A DNA stretch of 64,000 bases, taken from NCBI RefSeq assembly GCF_010894405.1, contig NZ_JAAIYA010000001.1:552965-616964 (forward strand), in the 5' to 3' direction. Of the stretch, positions 1-9,083 are shown piece by piece. The translations under genes were made by a program, and so were the position numbers. This stretch comes from Pyxidicoccus caerfyrddinensis. GTDB lineage: Bacteria > Myxococcota > Myxococcia > Myxococcales > Myxococcaceae. The notes beneath the pieces were generated by a model that worked only from the letters and a program-made list of their open reading frames with translations, was not told the DNA's origin and made no database searches. Within the stretch, counting starts at the first letter, position 1. Each line of letters opens with the position of its first letter.

Positions 1-69
1 GCGCACGGAGGCCACCAGCGTGTTGGTGGTGCCCAGGTCAATCCCGACGATGCGAGGTCTGTCCGCCAT
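1..69 (-). CDS. Hsp70/DnaK-family protein, N-terminus only
   Basis: The first 23 codons of a gene that runs off the left edge. Reading from the ATG at 69 on the minus strand gives MADRPRIVGIDLGTTNTLVA, which contains the actin/Hsp70 ATPase phosphate-1 motif (GIDLGTTNT) that binds the ATP phosphates. This motif is typical of DnaK, HscA and the many DnaK-like proteins of myxobacteria. It sits downstream of the helicase gene on the same strand with a 91-bp gap, so co-transcription is possible. Too little is visible to say which Hsp70 paralogue it is. Confidence 0.8.
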   Translation of the reverse strand, partial: MADRPRIVGIDLGTTNTLVASVR

Positions 70-160
70 GAAGTTCGGGGGGCGTGGGCCAGTGGAGGCG
101 CGCCTGCCCTCCACTCTCTATCACGTCGCGGTGGCGCGTGCGCGTTTCTGGGCGTCCGGC

Positions 161-2281
161 TCAGGGCTCCGGGTCCGGGTCGCCCGGCGGGGGCTCGGCC
201 GGTCCCTGGGGTAGGACGTCGGGCGCCGCCTCCCGGGGCGGTGCGACTGGCGGCTCCTCCACGGTGGCCAGGACGAGCCGATCATAGGGAGCCTCCTCTC
301 CCACCGGCAGCTCCTCGATGAAGCGGGAGACGCGCAGGAGGATGCGCTCTCCGTCCCGGGGCAGCACTGTCAGGGGGTACACCAGCGCCAGCTCGTCCCG
401 GGCCCGCGTCAGGGCGACGTAGAACAGCCGGCGCTCTTCCTCTTCCTCCTCGGGCAGGCGGGAGGCCAGCGACAGGGGGAAGCGACCGTCGGCCAGCCAG
501 AGGACGAAGACGGCCCGCCATTCCAGCCCCTTGGCCTGGTGGACGGTGGACAGCGTCAGGTACTCGTCCGGAGTGTCCGTCTGCGCGTCGCCCGCCAGGG
601 CCTGGTCGGCGGCGAACTCCGCGACGAGGGCGATTTCGGACAGGAAGCGCGGCAGGTCCTCGAAGCGGGCGGCGAACTCCGCGAGCTGGCGGATGTCCTC
701 CTCCCGCTGCTCCTCCACGGCGAACTCGGCCTTGAGGTACTCCGCGTACCCACCGGCCAGGACGTCCTCGATCAACACTCCCGGTGTGCGTGCCGCCTCC
801 GGCCGGGTGAGCCGCCCCATCAGGTCGGAGAAGGCCTGGAAGCCCTTCTGGGCCTTGCGCGGCAGGTGGGCCCGGACGTCGGCGTGGACCAGCCCCTCCG
901 CCAGGGGCGTGCCGTCGGGGAGCGCGCGCAGGGTCGTCCACAGGTGCTCCGTCGTCGCGGGGCCCACGCCGGGCACGCGCCGCACCACCCGCTTGAAGGC
1001 GAGCTCATCCGCGGGGTTGTTCACCAGCCGCAGGTGGGCGAGCACGTCCTTGATGTGGGCCTGTTCGAAGAAGCGCACTCCGGAGCGCACGCGGAAGGGG
1101 ATGCCGCGGCGGGCCAGCTCCAGCTGCAGCTCCAGGGAGTGGCTGTGGGCGCGGTAGAGGACGGCCATGGCCTCCAGTGACAGGCCCTCGTCGCGCAGCT
1201 CGAGGATGCGCTGGGCCACGAAGATGGCCTGCTCTGCGGCGTCCTTCGTGGGGACGACGACGGGCATGGCGCCCGGGGGCCGCGCCGCCGTCAGCTCCTT
1301 GGGGAACTGGCGCTCGTTGCGGGAGATGGACGCGTTGGCGAGCCGGAGGATTTCGGGGGTGGAGCGGTAGTTGCGCGTGAGCGTGAAGACGGCGCAGCCG
1401 GGGTAGCGCTCGGGGAAGCCGATGATGTTGGTGAAGTCCGCGCCTCGGAAGCTGTAGATGGACTGACAGTCGTCGCCCACCACCGTGAGGTCCTTGCGCT
1501 CCCCGGCGAGCAGGTCCACGAGGTCGCCCTGGAGCCGGTTGGTGTCCTGGTACTCGTCCACGAGGACGCAGCGGAAGCGCTCGGTGAGCTGCGCGCGGAT
1601 GCCGGCGTGCTGGGTGAGCAGCCGCTTCAGGTGGAGCAGCAGGTCATCGAAGTCCATCAGGTGCATCTGCGCCTTGCGCTGCTGGTAGCGCGCGGCGGTG
1701 GCGAGCACCTCGGGGGCCAGGGGGAGGAACTGGGGGCGGCGGTCCACCAGCACCTGGGACACGGGCTGCTGGAGGTTGGTGGCCATGGACACCAGGTCCA
1801 GCACCAGCTCCGGCCGGGGGAAGCGCTTGTCGCTCTTGAGCTTGCGCTCGGCGATGCACGTCACCATGAGGTCTCGCGCGTCCTCGCGGTCCAGCACGGT
1901 GAAGTTGGTGGAGAAGCCCAGCACGCCCGCGTGCTGGCGCAGCAGCACGTGCGCGGCGTGGTGGAAGGTGCCGCCGAGGATGCGCTTCACGTCCGCGAAG
2001 GAGCCGGCCAGCTCCTCCACCCGCCGCGTCATCTCGCGCGCGGCCTTGTTGGTGAAGGTGAGCAGGAGGATGCCCTCCGGCGGCACGCCTCGCTCCAGCA
2101 AACGGGCCACGCGGAAGGTGAGCGTGCGCGTCTTGCCGGAGCCCGCGCCGGCGATGACGAGCACCGGCCCCTCCTCCGCCTCCACGGCCGCGAGCTGCTC
2201 CTCGTTGAGGAGGGCGGCGTAGTCGATCCGCGACGACGGCTTCGCGGGGGCGACCTTGAGCGTGTACGTGCGCGTGGCCAT
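161..2281 (-). CDS. UvrD/Rep/PcrA-type superfamily 1 DNA helicase
   Basis: An ATP-dependent 3'-5' DNA helicase of about 706 residues acting in repair or replication restart. Visible motifs in order are the Q-motif region (LNEEQLAAV near residue 27), Walker A GAGSGKT near 45-51, motif Ia LLTFTNKAAREM, the Walker B/motif II box VDEYQDTN, motif III GDDCQSIYSFRGA, motif IV NYRSTPEIL, motif V STVHQAKGLEW and motif VI VALTRARDEL, a full SF1A set. The C-terminus is a short acidic, proline-rich tail. I chose the ATG at 2281; an in-frame upstream start at 2320 would add 13 residues crossing a GC hairpin (2282-2305). Somewhat longer than canonical UvrD/PcrA cores are uncommon; 706 residues is within range. 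Which paralogue it is cannot be decided here. Confidence 0.93.
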   Translation of the reverse strand: MATRTYTLKVAPAKPSSRIDYAALLNEEQLAAVEAEEGPVLVIAGAGSGKTRTLTFRVARLLERGVPPEGILLLTFTNKAAREMTRRVEELAGSFADVKRILGGTFHHAAHVLLRQHAGVLGFSTNFTVLDREDARDLMVTCIAERKLKSDKRFPRPELVLDLVSMATNLQQPVSQVLVDRRPQFLPLAPEVLATAARYQQRKAQMHLMDFDDLLLHLKRLLTQHAGIRAQLTERFRCVLVDEYQDTNRLQGDLVDLLAGERKDLTVVGDDCQSIYSFRGADFTNIIGFPERYPGCAVFTLTRNYRSTPEILRLANASISRNERQFPKELTAARPPGAMPVVVPTKDAAEQAIFVAQRILELRDEGLSLEAMAVLYRAHSHSLELQLELARRGIPFRVRSGVRFFEQAHIKDVLAHLRLVNNPADELAFKRVVRRVPGVGPATTEHLWTTLRALPDGTPLAEGLVHADVRAHLPRKAQKGFQAFSDLMGRLTRPEAARTPGVLIEDVLAGGYAEYLKAEFAVEEQREEDIRQLAEFAARFEDLPRFLSEIALVAEFAADQALAGDAQTDTPDEYLTLSTVHQAKGLEWRAVFVLWLADGRFPLSLASRLPEEEEEERRLFYVALTRARDELALVYPLTVLPRDGERILLRVSRFIEELPVGEEAPYDRLVLATVEEPPVAPPREAAPDVLPQGPAEPPPGDPDPEP

Positions 2282-2346
2282 GGGGCGGGGAACTCTAACC
2301 GCCCCGCCCTTCGCGGACACTTTGATCAGAGCGTTTGATCAGAGCG
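2282..2346. repeat. Hairpin and 13-bp tandem repeat upstream of the helicase
   Basis: GGGGCGG (2282-2288) and CCGCCCC (2299-2305) form a 7-bp stem directly in front of the helicase start. Next to it TTTGATCAGAGCG occurs twice in perfect tandem (2321-2333 and 2334-2346), followed by a partial third GATCAG. The block lies between the helicase start and the stop of the upstream lipoprotein gene, both on the minus strand. It could be a regulatory site or a weak terminator; function unknown. Confidence 0.5.
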
Positions 2347-2348
2347 GA

Positions 2349-4043
2349 TCAGGGCACGGGCTTCAGGGCCGTCAGCCGGGCCCCCGCGGCGGCGCGGACC
2401 TGGGGGGATGGATCCCGCTCCCTCGCCAGCTCGAGCAGCAGTCGCCCCACCTGCTGGGGCAGCTTCGTGGTCACCGCGTCCAGCGCGGCGGTGCGCTCCT
2501 TCACCGCGCCGTCCAGCCGCTCGCGCACGCCCTGGTCGGAGCAGGTGCGAGCCCCGGGCGACTGCTCGCGGAGGATCAGTTCGGCATCCGCCAGCCGGGC
2601 CTCGGCCAGCCGCTTCGCCTCGGCCGCCCTGCGCTCGAACTCGGCCAGGTCCTCGGCGAACTCGGGGGTGGCCGCGCGAGCGCGGGCGATGGCCTCCGTG
2701 GCGAAGCGCGCGTTGACGGCCGCCGCGCAGAGCTGCCGCACCGAGCCCACGGGGATGCGTCCCTCGGTCGTCACGGTCTCCTCGTTCGCGACCTCCAGCG
2801 ACCACAGCGCGAGCTGCCGCGCCGCCACCGCCGCGGAGAAGGACTGCTTGCGCTCCTCGCGGATCTGCACCCAGCGGCGCAGCACCACCGGATCCGGCGC
2901 GCCGCCGTCGAAGGCGCGCTGGTACTCCGTGGACGCCTGGACGAGCTGGCCGGAGAGGTCCAGCAGCACCGCCACCTGGAGGTACAGCTCCGCGCTCGTC
3001 GCCCGCTCGCGCAGCGACTCCAGGCGCGAGGCCACCTCGTACTCCGCCACTGGGCGCGGCAGCGCGGAGAGCACGGTGCGCAAGGACTCCAGCGCGTACT
3101 GGCGCACCAGCGGGTTGCGCGCGGAGCGCAGCGCGTCCAGCAGCGGATCCAACGCGCGCACGGAGACGTGCTGGCCCATTTCCTCGGCGGCCTGCCAGCG
3201 GTCCAACGCGTCCGGCGCCACCAGCGCGCGCTTCAGGTCCTCCAGGTCGCGCAGGTAGTGCGCCACGTGCGCGGCCTGGGCCAGCGGCTCGGGGCGCGCC
3301 AGGGCGGCGCGCTCGGCGCGGGCCCGGGTGAGGCGCTCGGGGAAGCCGGTCAGCTTCGGTCCCAGCGGGTGCGCCTTCACGCGCGCCTCGGCCTCGTCCA
3401 CCAGTCCGGAGACGAGCAGCCCCTCCACCTCCAGCTCCAGCAGCAGGACGCGCGCCTCCTCGCGGTGCGCGCCGGCCGGGAAGTCCTTCAGGTACGCGAA
3501 GAGCTTCGTCGCGCCGGAGGCCTTGGCCTCCGCGAAGGCCTGGCCGTCCAGCCGTGACTCCACCTCCTGGCGACGGGGATCATCCGGCGAGGCCTTCAGG
3601 TAGTCCGCCAGCTTCCGCGGGTCGTCGGTGCTGGCCAGCTCGCGGGCCTCGGCCTCGGCCAGCAGGCGCTTCGCCTCGTCGCGCTGCGCGCCGGCCGGGT
3701 GCTCCTGGAAGAACTGCTTCCAGGCGCCCACCGTGCCGGCCTCCTTCGCGGCGTTGAAGCGCAGCCCCTCCAGCAGCGTCTTCGCGGTGCGAGACGGCCC
3801 GGCGTCCGGGTACGCCTCCAGGTAGCGCTTGTAGCCAATCACCGTGTGCAGCCGCTTCGCCTCCTCGAACTCCAGCTCCGCCAGCCGCGACTCGGCGGCG
3901 TCGACGTCCGGGTGCGTGGGGTGCTCGCGGAGGAACGTCTGGTACGCCTCCACCGTGTCGGCGCTCGCGGCCCGCTCATAGGGCGACGGGATGCAGCCGG
4001 TGGCCAGCAACAGGACGGCGAGGGCTCGACGGAGGGAGGCCAT
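2349..4043 (-). CDS. Lipoprotein with TPR/HEAT-like helical repeats
   Basis: A 564-residue predicted lipoprotein of unknown function. The N-terminus MASLRRALAVLLLATGC is a type II signal peptide with lipobox LATGC, so the mature protein should be anchored through Cys17. Residues about 25-230 contain repeated blocks of the form AYQTFLREHP, YKRYLEAYPD, WKQFFQEHPA, FAYLKDFPAG, each preceded by an EA-rich helix; this is the tetratricopeptide-like pattern of myxobacterial envelope lipoproteins. Residues about 280-340 (DRWQAAEEMG, LVRQYALESL) and the C-terminus (DPSPQVRAAAGARLTAL) resemble HEAT repeats. It is upstream of the helicase on the same strand with a 67-bp gap and divergent from the NlpC/P60-like gene. 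Probably a scaffold for protein-protein contacts in the envelope, which is inference. Confidence 0.8.
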   Translation of the reverse strand: MASLRRALAVLLLATGCIPSPYERAASADTVEAYQTFLREHPTHPDVDAAESRLAELEFEEAKRLHTVIGYKRYLEAYPDAGPSRTAKTLLEGLRFNAAKEAGTVGAWKQFFQEHPAGAQRDEAKRLLAEAEARELASTDDPRKLADYLKASPDDPRRQEVESRLDGQAFAEAKASGATKLFAYLKDFPAGAHREEARVLLLELEVEGLLVSGLVDEAEARVKAHPLGPKLTGFPERLTRARAERAALARPEPLAQAAHVAHYLRDLEDLKRALVAPDALDRWQAAEEMGQHVSVRALDPLLDALRSARNPLVRQYALESLRTVLSALPRPVAEYEVASRLESLRERATSAELYLQVAVLLDLSGQLVQASTEYQRAFDGGAPDPVVLRRWVQIREERKQSFSAAVAARQLALWSLEVANEETVTTEGRIPVGSVRQLCAAAVNARFATEAIARARAATPEFAEDLAEFERRAAEAKRLAEARLADAELILREQSPGARTCSDQGVRERLDGAVKERTAALDAVTTKLPQQVGRLLLELARERDPSPQVRAAAGARLTALKPVP

Positions 4044-4125
4044 TCACCCCCAGCAATACCGCACCCACGCTCACCCGGAAACCCGAGCCGCGACGGCCGG
4101 TTGCCTGGGTGGGTTTTTTGACGAC

Positions 4126-4139
4126 ACCCGAACTCGGGT
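4126..4139. promoter_or_regulatory. 14-bp palindrome in a divergent promoter region
   Basis: ACCCGA-AC-TCGGGT at 4126-4139 is a perfect 6-bp inverted repeat in the 136-bp gap between two divergent lipoprotein genes, just after a T6 tract at 4114-4119. A dimeric repressor site is one reading; chance cannot be excluded. Confidence 0.35.
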
Positions 4140-4179
4140 CGAGCATGGCTGCCTCAGGACGCTACAGGGAGGTCGCTCC

Positions 4180-5043
4180 ATGAGGTCGGTTGCGCTGATG
4201 GGAATCCTCGCGGTGATGGCGACGGGGTGTGCCGCCACCCGCGCGCCGCTGGAGCCCTGGCTGGACTCCTACAGCCTGCGCTACCGCTCCGCCTCCCCGC
4301 CCGCCTTCCCGCGCGAGTCGCTCTCCAGCCCCGTCGTCGCCGAGCAGCCGGCACGCGCGCCCTCGCGCATGACGGTGTCCTCGGGCAAGACCCGGACGAA
4401 GCCGGTGGCCTCCCGCGCTCCGAAACCGGTGGCCACGAAGCCCGCCGTCACCCCGGCCCGCGCCACGGAGTCCGCCACTCCCCGCGAGACGGTCCTCGCC
4501 ACGGCGCGCGCACTGGTGGGCAAGTCCCAGGTGGTCCTCAACGGGCGCAAGTACCCCGCCGACTGCACCGGCCTCATCGAGGGCGTCTATGCCCAGGCCG
4601 GCGTCAACTTCCGCGGCACGCTCAAGCCCGGCGACAACGGCGTCACCGCCCTCTACCGCCATGCCCGTGCGCGCGGCCGCGTGTACACGGAAGGCCGGCC
4701 CGTGCCCGGCGACCTCGTGTTCTTCCGCGAGACGTATGACCAGAACCGGGATGGCCGTCGCAACGACGGGCTCACCCACGTGGGAATCGTGGACGCCGTG
4801 GACACCGACGGCACCGTCACCGTCATCCACCGCGTGCGCCGGGGCGTCGTGCGCTACCAGATGAACCTCGCCCGCCCCCACCTGCCGCGGAATCCGAAGA
4901 CGGGCGAGGTGCTCAACGACTACCTGCGCCACCCCGGTCCCAACCGCGAGCCCGTGCTCACCGGCCAGCTCTTCGCGTCCTTCGGCAGCGTGCTGCCCGC
5001 AGTGCCCGCAAAGACGAAGCCGGTGCCGGTGGCGCTCCGCTAG
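4180..5043 (+). CDS. NlpC/P60-like lipoprotein (putative peptidoglycan hydrolase)
   Basis: A 287-residue lipoprotein. The ATG at 4180 has a GGGAGG site 7 bp upstream and opens a type II signal peptide ending in ATGC. Residues about 40-100 are a low-complexity Ala/Pro/Thr/Lys linker. The C-terminal half resembles NlpC/P60 or CHAP cysteine peptidases: YPADCTGLIEGVYAQAGV (nucleophile Cys candidate), PGDLVFFRET, and LTHVGIVDAV (His candidate). NlpC/P60 enzymes cut peptide stems of peptidoglycan, so a wall remodelling role is plausible. The block DQNRDGRRNDG between the catalytic Cys and His looks like an acidic or cation-binding loop and is not part of the usual core. Ends 76 bp from the convergent glycosyltransferase. 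Confidence 0.8.
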   Translation: MRSVALMGILAVMATGCAATRAPLEPWLDSYSLRYRSASPPAFPRESLSSPVVAEQPARAPSRMTVSSGKTRTKPVASRAPKPVATKPAVTPARATESATPRETVLATARALVGKSQVVLNGRKYPADCTGLIEGVYAQAGVNFRGTLKPGDNGVTALYRHARARGRVYTEGRPVPGDLVFFRETYDQNRDGRRNDGLTHVGIVDAVDTDGTVTVIHRVRRGVVRYQMNLARPHLPRNPKTGEVLNDYLRHPGPNREPVLTGQLFASFGSVLPAVPAKTKPVPVALR

Positions 5044-5119
5044 AGCCCCACCGCACCGGCTGTCACTCGCGTCCCGGGGCCGTGACGAACAGGCTCCCGG
5101 GCGCGATGTTCATGTCACC

Positions 5120-6304
5120 TCACGCTCGCGCGGTGCGGTCCCACGCGGCGCGCTGCGTGTTGCGCAGGAAGCGCCAGAAGCCCACGACGATGGCCAGATT
5201 CATGGTCACGAAGTAGTAGGCCACGGAGGCCACCCGCTTCGACGTGCCCCGCTTCAGCACCCCCGTCTTGCCCAGGTACGCCAGCGCGTAGAACAGCGCC
5301 TGGCCGAAGAGGGTGAAGCGGTAGAACATGCTGTCGAGCAGGAACACGTTGGCCAGCAGCGCCACGCCCATCAGCGCGGGCGCGCACCAGCGCAGCAGCT
5401 TGTGGGACCAGAACGCGAAGGCGGGGAAGCCAGCCGTCGGCAGGAGCAGCCCCGGCACCATGCGCAGGCTCTGGAAGTTGCCCGCGGCGATGCGCGCCCG
5501 GCGGCCGAACTCCTTGCCGTAGTCCTCGGTCGTCTCCTCGTGAGCAACTGCCTGCTCCTCGTAGACGACCTTGTAGCCCTTCTCCAGGATGCGCAGCGGA
5601 ATCACGAAGTCGTCGACGATGGTGGACGGCGGCAGCTCCGTGAACAGGGTGCGCCGGATGGCGTACAGGCCGCCGTTGGCCCCCACCACCGCGCCCCGCC
5701 GCCCCTCGTACATCTTGATGAGCGACTCGTAGCTCCAGTACGCGCTCTCCTCGTAGTCCTGCTTCGTCGGATTGTAGAGCTTGAGCTTGCCGCAGACGGC
5801 CCCCACCTCCGGGTCGTCGAAGTGGCGCACGAGCCGTTCAATGGCCTCCGGTTCGATCATCGTGTTCGCGTCCGAGAGGACCACGATGTCGCCCTTCGCC
5901 ATGGGGATGCAGCGGTTGAGCACCGTCGTCTTGCCCGCGCGCGGCGCCGGAGACAGCCGCACCCGAGCGTCCGGGCACTTGCGGACGATGTCATCCGTGC
6001 CGTCCGACGAGCCGTCCGAGCCGATCACCACCTCGAACTTCTCGGTGGGGTACTGAAGCGCGAGGCTGTTCTCCAGCTTCTGCTGGATGCAGGACGCTTC
6101 GTTGTACGCCGCCACCACCAGGCTGACCGAGCTCTTCGGCCCTCCCCTGCGCGCTACCTGTCGGCCCGCTCCAGCTCCGCCCCGCATCGCCCGCATGTTC
6201 TGGACGACCTGCGCCCCTCCATCCAGTACGAACAGGATGAGTGGGTAGAGAAAGTACGTGTGCGCGAGCAGCAGCGCGGCACACCAGAAGAAGACCTCCG
6301 CCAT
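5120..6304 (-). CDS. Membrane glycosyltransferase, family 2
   Basis: A processive-type GT-A glycosyltransferase of 394 residues. The start at 6304 has GGGAGG 9 bp upstream; a longer open frame to 6457 has no site and no family resemblance. An N-terminal membrane segment (residues 3-25) is followed by the GT2 fold: SLVVAAYNEASCI, the nucleotide-binding IGSDGSSDGTDDI, the DxD-like VVLSDANTMIE, the acceptor-site DDFVIPLRI and RRARIAAGN in the place of the QxxRW box. Two to three C-terminal membrane segments follow (about 285-370). Such proteins transfer sugars to lipid or polysaccharide acceptors at the inner face of the membrane, typically in exopolysaccharide synthesis. No other polysaccharide genes are adjacent, so the product is unknown. 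The RRARIAAGN box departs from the canonical QxxRW. Confidence 0.88.
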   Translation of the reverse strand: MAEVFFWCAALLLAHTYFLYPLILFVLDGGAQVVQNMRAMRGGAGAGRQVARRGGPKSSVSLVVAAYNEASCIQQKLENSLALQYPTEKFEVVIGSDGSSDGTDDIVRKCPDARVRLSPAPRAGKTTVLNRCIPMAKGDIVVLSDANTMIEPEAIERLVRHFDDPEVGAVCGKLKLYNPTKQDYEESAYWSYESLIKMYEGRRGAVVGANGGLYAIRRTLFTELPPSTIVDDFVIPLRILEKGYKVVYEEQAVAHEETTEDYGKEFGRRARIAAGNFQSLRMVPGLLLPTAGFPAFAFWSHKLLRWCAPALMGVALLANVFLLDSMFYRFTLFGQALFYALAYLGKTGVLKRGTSKRVASVAYYFVTMNLAIVVGFWRFLRNTQRAAWDRTARA

Positions 6305-6472
6305 CGACCATGCCTCCCGTAACCCAGTCCCCGAATCTGCATGGGGTCTAGCAATACTTGAGCCAGTCTCTTTGCGGCGGAATCTGCCCGGGAGTGCTCG
6401 GGCTGGCGGTGGATCAGCCCGTGAGGGACTGGACTTTCTCCAGCCCACGGGCGCCACCGGACGGTTGTCGTT

Positions 6473-8653
6473 TCAGGGCTTCTCGGCGCCCGCGTCGAGT
6501 TGCTCGAGCAGCCTGCTCGCCAGCTGGTGGTTGGGGTTGAGGGCGAGCACGTCGTCCAGCAGCGAACGAGCCGCGGCCGGATCATTCAGGCGCAGGGCCA
6601 GGCGAGCGCCCAGGACATAGGCGCGCAGCAGGGTGCGGTCCTCCTGGCGCAGCGTCTCCAGCTCCTTGGAGACCTCCATCAGCGAGTCCGGCGGTGAGCC
6701 GGAGCTGAGCGCGTACTCGGCCCGGGCCAGCGTGCTCCACGTCTTGGACGAGCCCTCCACGTTGCGCAGCCGCTCGGCCAGGGCCAGCGCTTCTGGGGCC
6801 ACCGTCACGCCGGCATGGATGGCGCGCGCCTTCAACCGGGCCACCAGCGCCGGGGCGGGCTCCACCTCGGGCCCCATGGCCAGGACGGAGAGCTGCGTGT
6901 ACAGGTCCTTGCGCAGCGTGTCCGCGTCGCTCCGGAGCGGGGCCAGCGCGCCGGCGATCTCCGCCAGCTCCTTGTCCACCGCCTCCCCTCCCCCGGCCTC
7001 CTGCTTCTCCCGCCTCAGCTTTTCGGAGCGCAGCTGGAGCCGCTCGGTCTCCGCCTGCAGGTCGGACAGTCGCAGCGACTGGGCCACGGCCAGCTCGGCC
7101 TGGGCCTCGATGTACTTCGGGTGCGCGGCGTTCAGGGTGCGCAGGCGCTGGATGGCCTGCTCGCGCGAGGCGGAGTCATCCCGGCGCAGCAGCGCCGCCG
7201 CGCGGTCCTTGTCCTCCACCGCCGCCGCCGGCATGTCCGTGTCCCGGTCGCGCCACGCCGGGTAGGCCAGCACGGCCGTCAGCACGAGCCCCGCCGCCAC
7301 GGCCAGCGCAATCCACAGTCGCTCACGGCCGCTGGACGCACTTCCGGAGTCGAAGGGCGGCCTCGACGAAGCAGGTGCCCGAGTCGCCGCGAGCAGCTCC
7401 GGAGGCAACTCCACCTGGGCGCGGCGCGCGGTGCTCCCCGCCCCGGAGACGGGCTCGACGGCCGCGGGCCCCTGCGACGTCGGGCCGAAGGGCAGCAGCG
7501 TCTCGGAGCCCACGGGCTCGGGAGGCAGCTGGATGCCGGTGTCCTCGCCGGGAGCGGAGGCCACCGCGCCGAAGAGGTTCGTGCGACCACTGGTGGCGCC
7601 CTGCCCCGGCGGCTCGGGAGACACCGCGCCGAAGGCCTGGGTCGTCACCGGTCCGCGAGCCTCCTCGGGAGGTATCGCCGGCACCGCGCCAAACGCCTGG
7701 GTCTGGCCCATGGGGGTATGCGAGCCGCGGGCCGGGAAGATGCCGGAGGTCGACCTCGGGGGAATACCTGACTCGGGCGGCGACACCGGCGCCTGGCCCG
7801 TGACGCGCTCCGAGCCGACAGGCGTCTCGTGCGCGGGGACGGCACCGAATGTCTGCGTCCTCCCGATGGGCGAGGACGCGTCGTGCGCGGGCACGGCGCC
7901 GAACGCCTGGGTGTGGCCCTGCGACGGGGAGCCTCGCGCTGGGACAGCGCCGAACGTCTGGGTGGTGTTGCCAGGAGAGGAGCCGCTCTGGGCAGGCACC
8001 GCGCCGAAGGTCTGCGTCGCATTGCCAGGTGCGGCGGCCTGCGCAGACACCGCACCAAACGTCTGCGTCGCATTGCCCGGAGCAGCAGCGCCCTGCGCCG
8101 GCACCGCACCGAAGGTCTGCGTCGCATTGCCCGGGGCCGTCGAGCCCTGGGCCCGCACGGCCCCGAAGGTCTGCGTTGCATTGCCAGGCGTGCTGCCCTG
8201 CGCGGGCACCGCGCCAAACGTCTGCGTCGCGTTCCCCGGCTGCGCCGCCACCGCCCCGAACGTCCGGGTCACACCCACGGGCGCAACGGAGGGCGGAGGA
8301 GGAACGGCCGGGCCCGACCTGTCAGCCGCCTGCACCGCGCCAAAGGTCTGCGTCGTATTCGGCACCGGCGTGGAGGCCGCCCCGTCCAGCTGAGGCTTCG
8401 GATGCGGCCCCGAGCCGAAGATCTGCGTGGACGTCATCTGCGAGCGGCCCGCGCCAAAAATCTGCGTGGAGCTCGGGACCGGCGTCGCACCGCCCGGCGT
8501 CGTCGAAGCGGGCCGAGGGGCCGGCGCCTGTCCGTTGGGAGAGGCCATGAACACATGGCCACAGCGCGTACACTGGACCGACGCGCCTCCCGGGGGAAGC
8601 AGGCGGGGGTCGAGCACGTACTGCATGGAGCACTGAGGGCAGGAGATCTGCAC
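6473..8653 (-). CDS. Zinc-ribbon membrane protein with TQTFGA repeats
   Basis: A 726-residue protein with four parts. Residues 1-40 form an MJ0042-type zinc ribbon with CPQC (Cys5, Cys8) and CTRC (Cys28, Cys31); keeping these cysteines forces the GTG start at 8653. Residues about 60-360 are a low-complexity tract of roughly fifteen copies of a short unit built on [11 protein letters not shown] single membrane segment follows at about 450-470 ([20 protein letters not shown]). The C-terminal 250 residues are helical, with a coiled coil (residues about 525-570) and TPR-like ends (SRLLEQLD). Zinc ribbon, repeats, membrane anchor and helical periplasmic domain is a frequent but unstudied myxobacterial architecture. 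It lies 9 bp after the ComEA-like gene, so the two are probably one transcript with lysC. Function unknown. Confidence 0.82.
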   Translation of the reverse strand: MQISCPQCSMQYVLDPRLLPPGGASVQCTRCGHVFMASPNGQAPAPRPASTTPGGATPVPSSTQIFGAGRSQMTSTQIFGSGPHPKPQLDGAASTPVPNTTQTFGAVQAADRSGPAVPPPPSVAPVGVTRTFGAVAAQPGNATQTFGAVPAQGSTPGNATQTFGAVRAQGSTAPGNATQTFGAVPAQGAAAPGNATQTFGAVSAQAAAPGNATQTFGAVPAQSGSSPGNTTQTFGAVPARGSPSQGHTQAFGAVPAHDASSPIGRTQTFGAVPAHETPVGSERVTGQAPVSPPESGIPPRSTSGIFPARGSHTPMGQTQAFGAVPAIPPEEARGPVTTQAFGAVSPEPPGQGATSGRTNLFGAVASAPGEDTGIQLPPEPVGSETLLPFGPTSQGPAAVEPVSGAGSTARRAQVELPPELLAATRAPASSRPPFDSGSASSGRERLWIALAVAAGLVLTAVLAYPAWRDRDTDMPAAAVEDKDRAAALLRRDDSASREQAIQRLRTLNAAHPKYIEAQAELAVAQSLRLSDLQAETERLQLRSEKLRREKQEAGGGEAVDKELAEIAGALAPLRSDADTLRKDLYTQLSVLAMGPEVEPAPALVARLKARAIHAGVTVAPEALALAERLRNVEGSSKTWSTLARAEYALSSGSPPDSLMEVSKELETLRQEDRTLLRAYVLGARLALRLNDPAAARSLLDDVLALNPNHQLASRLLEQLDAGAEKP
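7560..8460 (-). repeat. Coding minisatellite (TQTFGA units)
   Basis: Imperfect tandem DNA units of about 48-63 bp, each encoding a form of [11 protein letters not shown], make up the disordered part of the zinc-ribbon protein. Unit length varies, because spacers of Ser/Ala/Pro/Gly differ, and the most regular copies lie at about 7960-8260. Such arrays change copy number by slippage. There is no spacer diversity of CRISPR type. Confidence 0.75.
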
Positions 8654-8662
8654 GCACCGTGC

Positions 8663-9079
8663 TTACCACACGGGCCCGGCGTCCGGAGCGGCTCCCAATG
8701 ACGTGGCCGCCTGGAGGGTCTGCAACTTGGCAGCACCCACGCCCGGGACGTCATCCACCGCATCCCAGCTCGCGAAACCACCGCCGTCCTCGCGGGCCTC
8801 CACGAGGCGCCGGGCCAACGCGGGCCCCACGCCCGGCAGGAGGGCAAGCTCGTCCTCGGTGGCGGTGTTGAGGTCCAACCGGCGGCCCAGCGCCAGGGCC
8901 TGCGCCCCCGACGGCGCGAGCCCCGCGCCGCAGGTGGCCACCCCGTCCGCGCCAATCCGCACCGCCTCCGGCGCGCAGTCCAGCGCCGGAGCGGAGTCGG
9001 GCCACTGCAGGCGAGCCACTGCGCCCAGCCCGATCACCCCCAGCGCGGCGACGGCGAGCGCGGCGGTGCGACCCGCCAC
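8663..9079 (-). CDS. ComEA-like helix-hairpin-helix protein
   Basis: A 138-residue protein with an N-terminal hydrophobic segment (residues 4-21) followed by a short loop and two helix-hairpin-helix motifs: [20 protein letters not shown] and [15 protein letters not shown], the tandem arrangement of the ComEA DNA-binding domain. ComEA family proteins bind double-stranded DNA at the outer face of the membrane during uptake. The preceding region has two cysteines (CAPEAV, ATCGAG) that could form a disulfide. The stop is 9 bp from the start of the zinc-ribbon gene and the start lies 4 bp after the lysC stop, so lysC, this gene and the zinc-ribbon gene look like one operon. A role in natural transformation is inference from the family only. 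Confidence 0.82.
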   Translation of the reverse strand: MAGRTAALAVAALGVIGLGAVARLQWPDSAPALDCAPEAVRIGADGVATCGAGLAPSGAQALALGRRLDLNTATEDELALLPGVGPALARRLVEAREDGGGFASWDAVDDVPGVGAAKLQTLQAATSLGAAPDAGPVW

Positions 9080-9083
9080 GGAC

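Noticed and set aside
2256..3557. Plus-strand frames opposite the helicase and lipoprotein genes
   Set aside because: Arg/Gln/His-rich shadow frames without start signals.
7560..8460. Regularly repeated sequence that could suggest a CRISPR array
   Set aside because: Units encode protein in frame and have no unique spacers.
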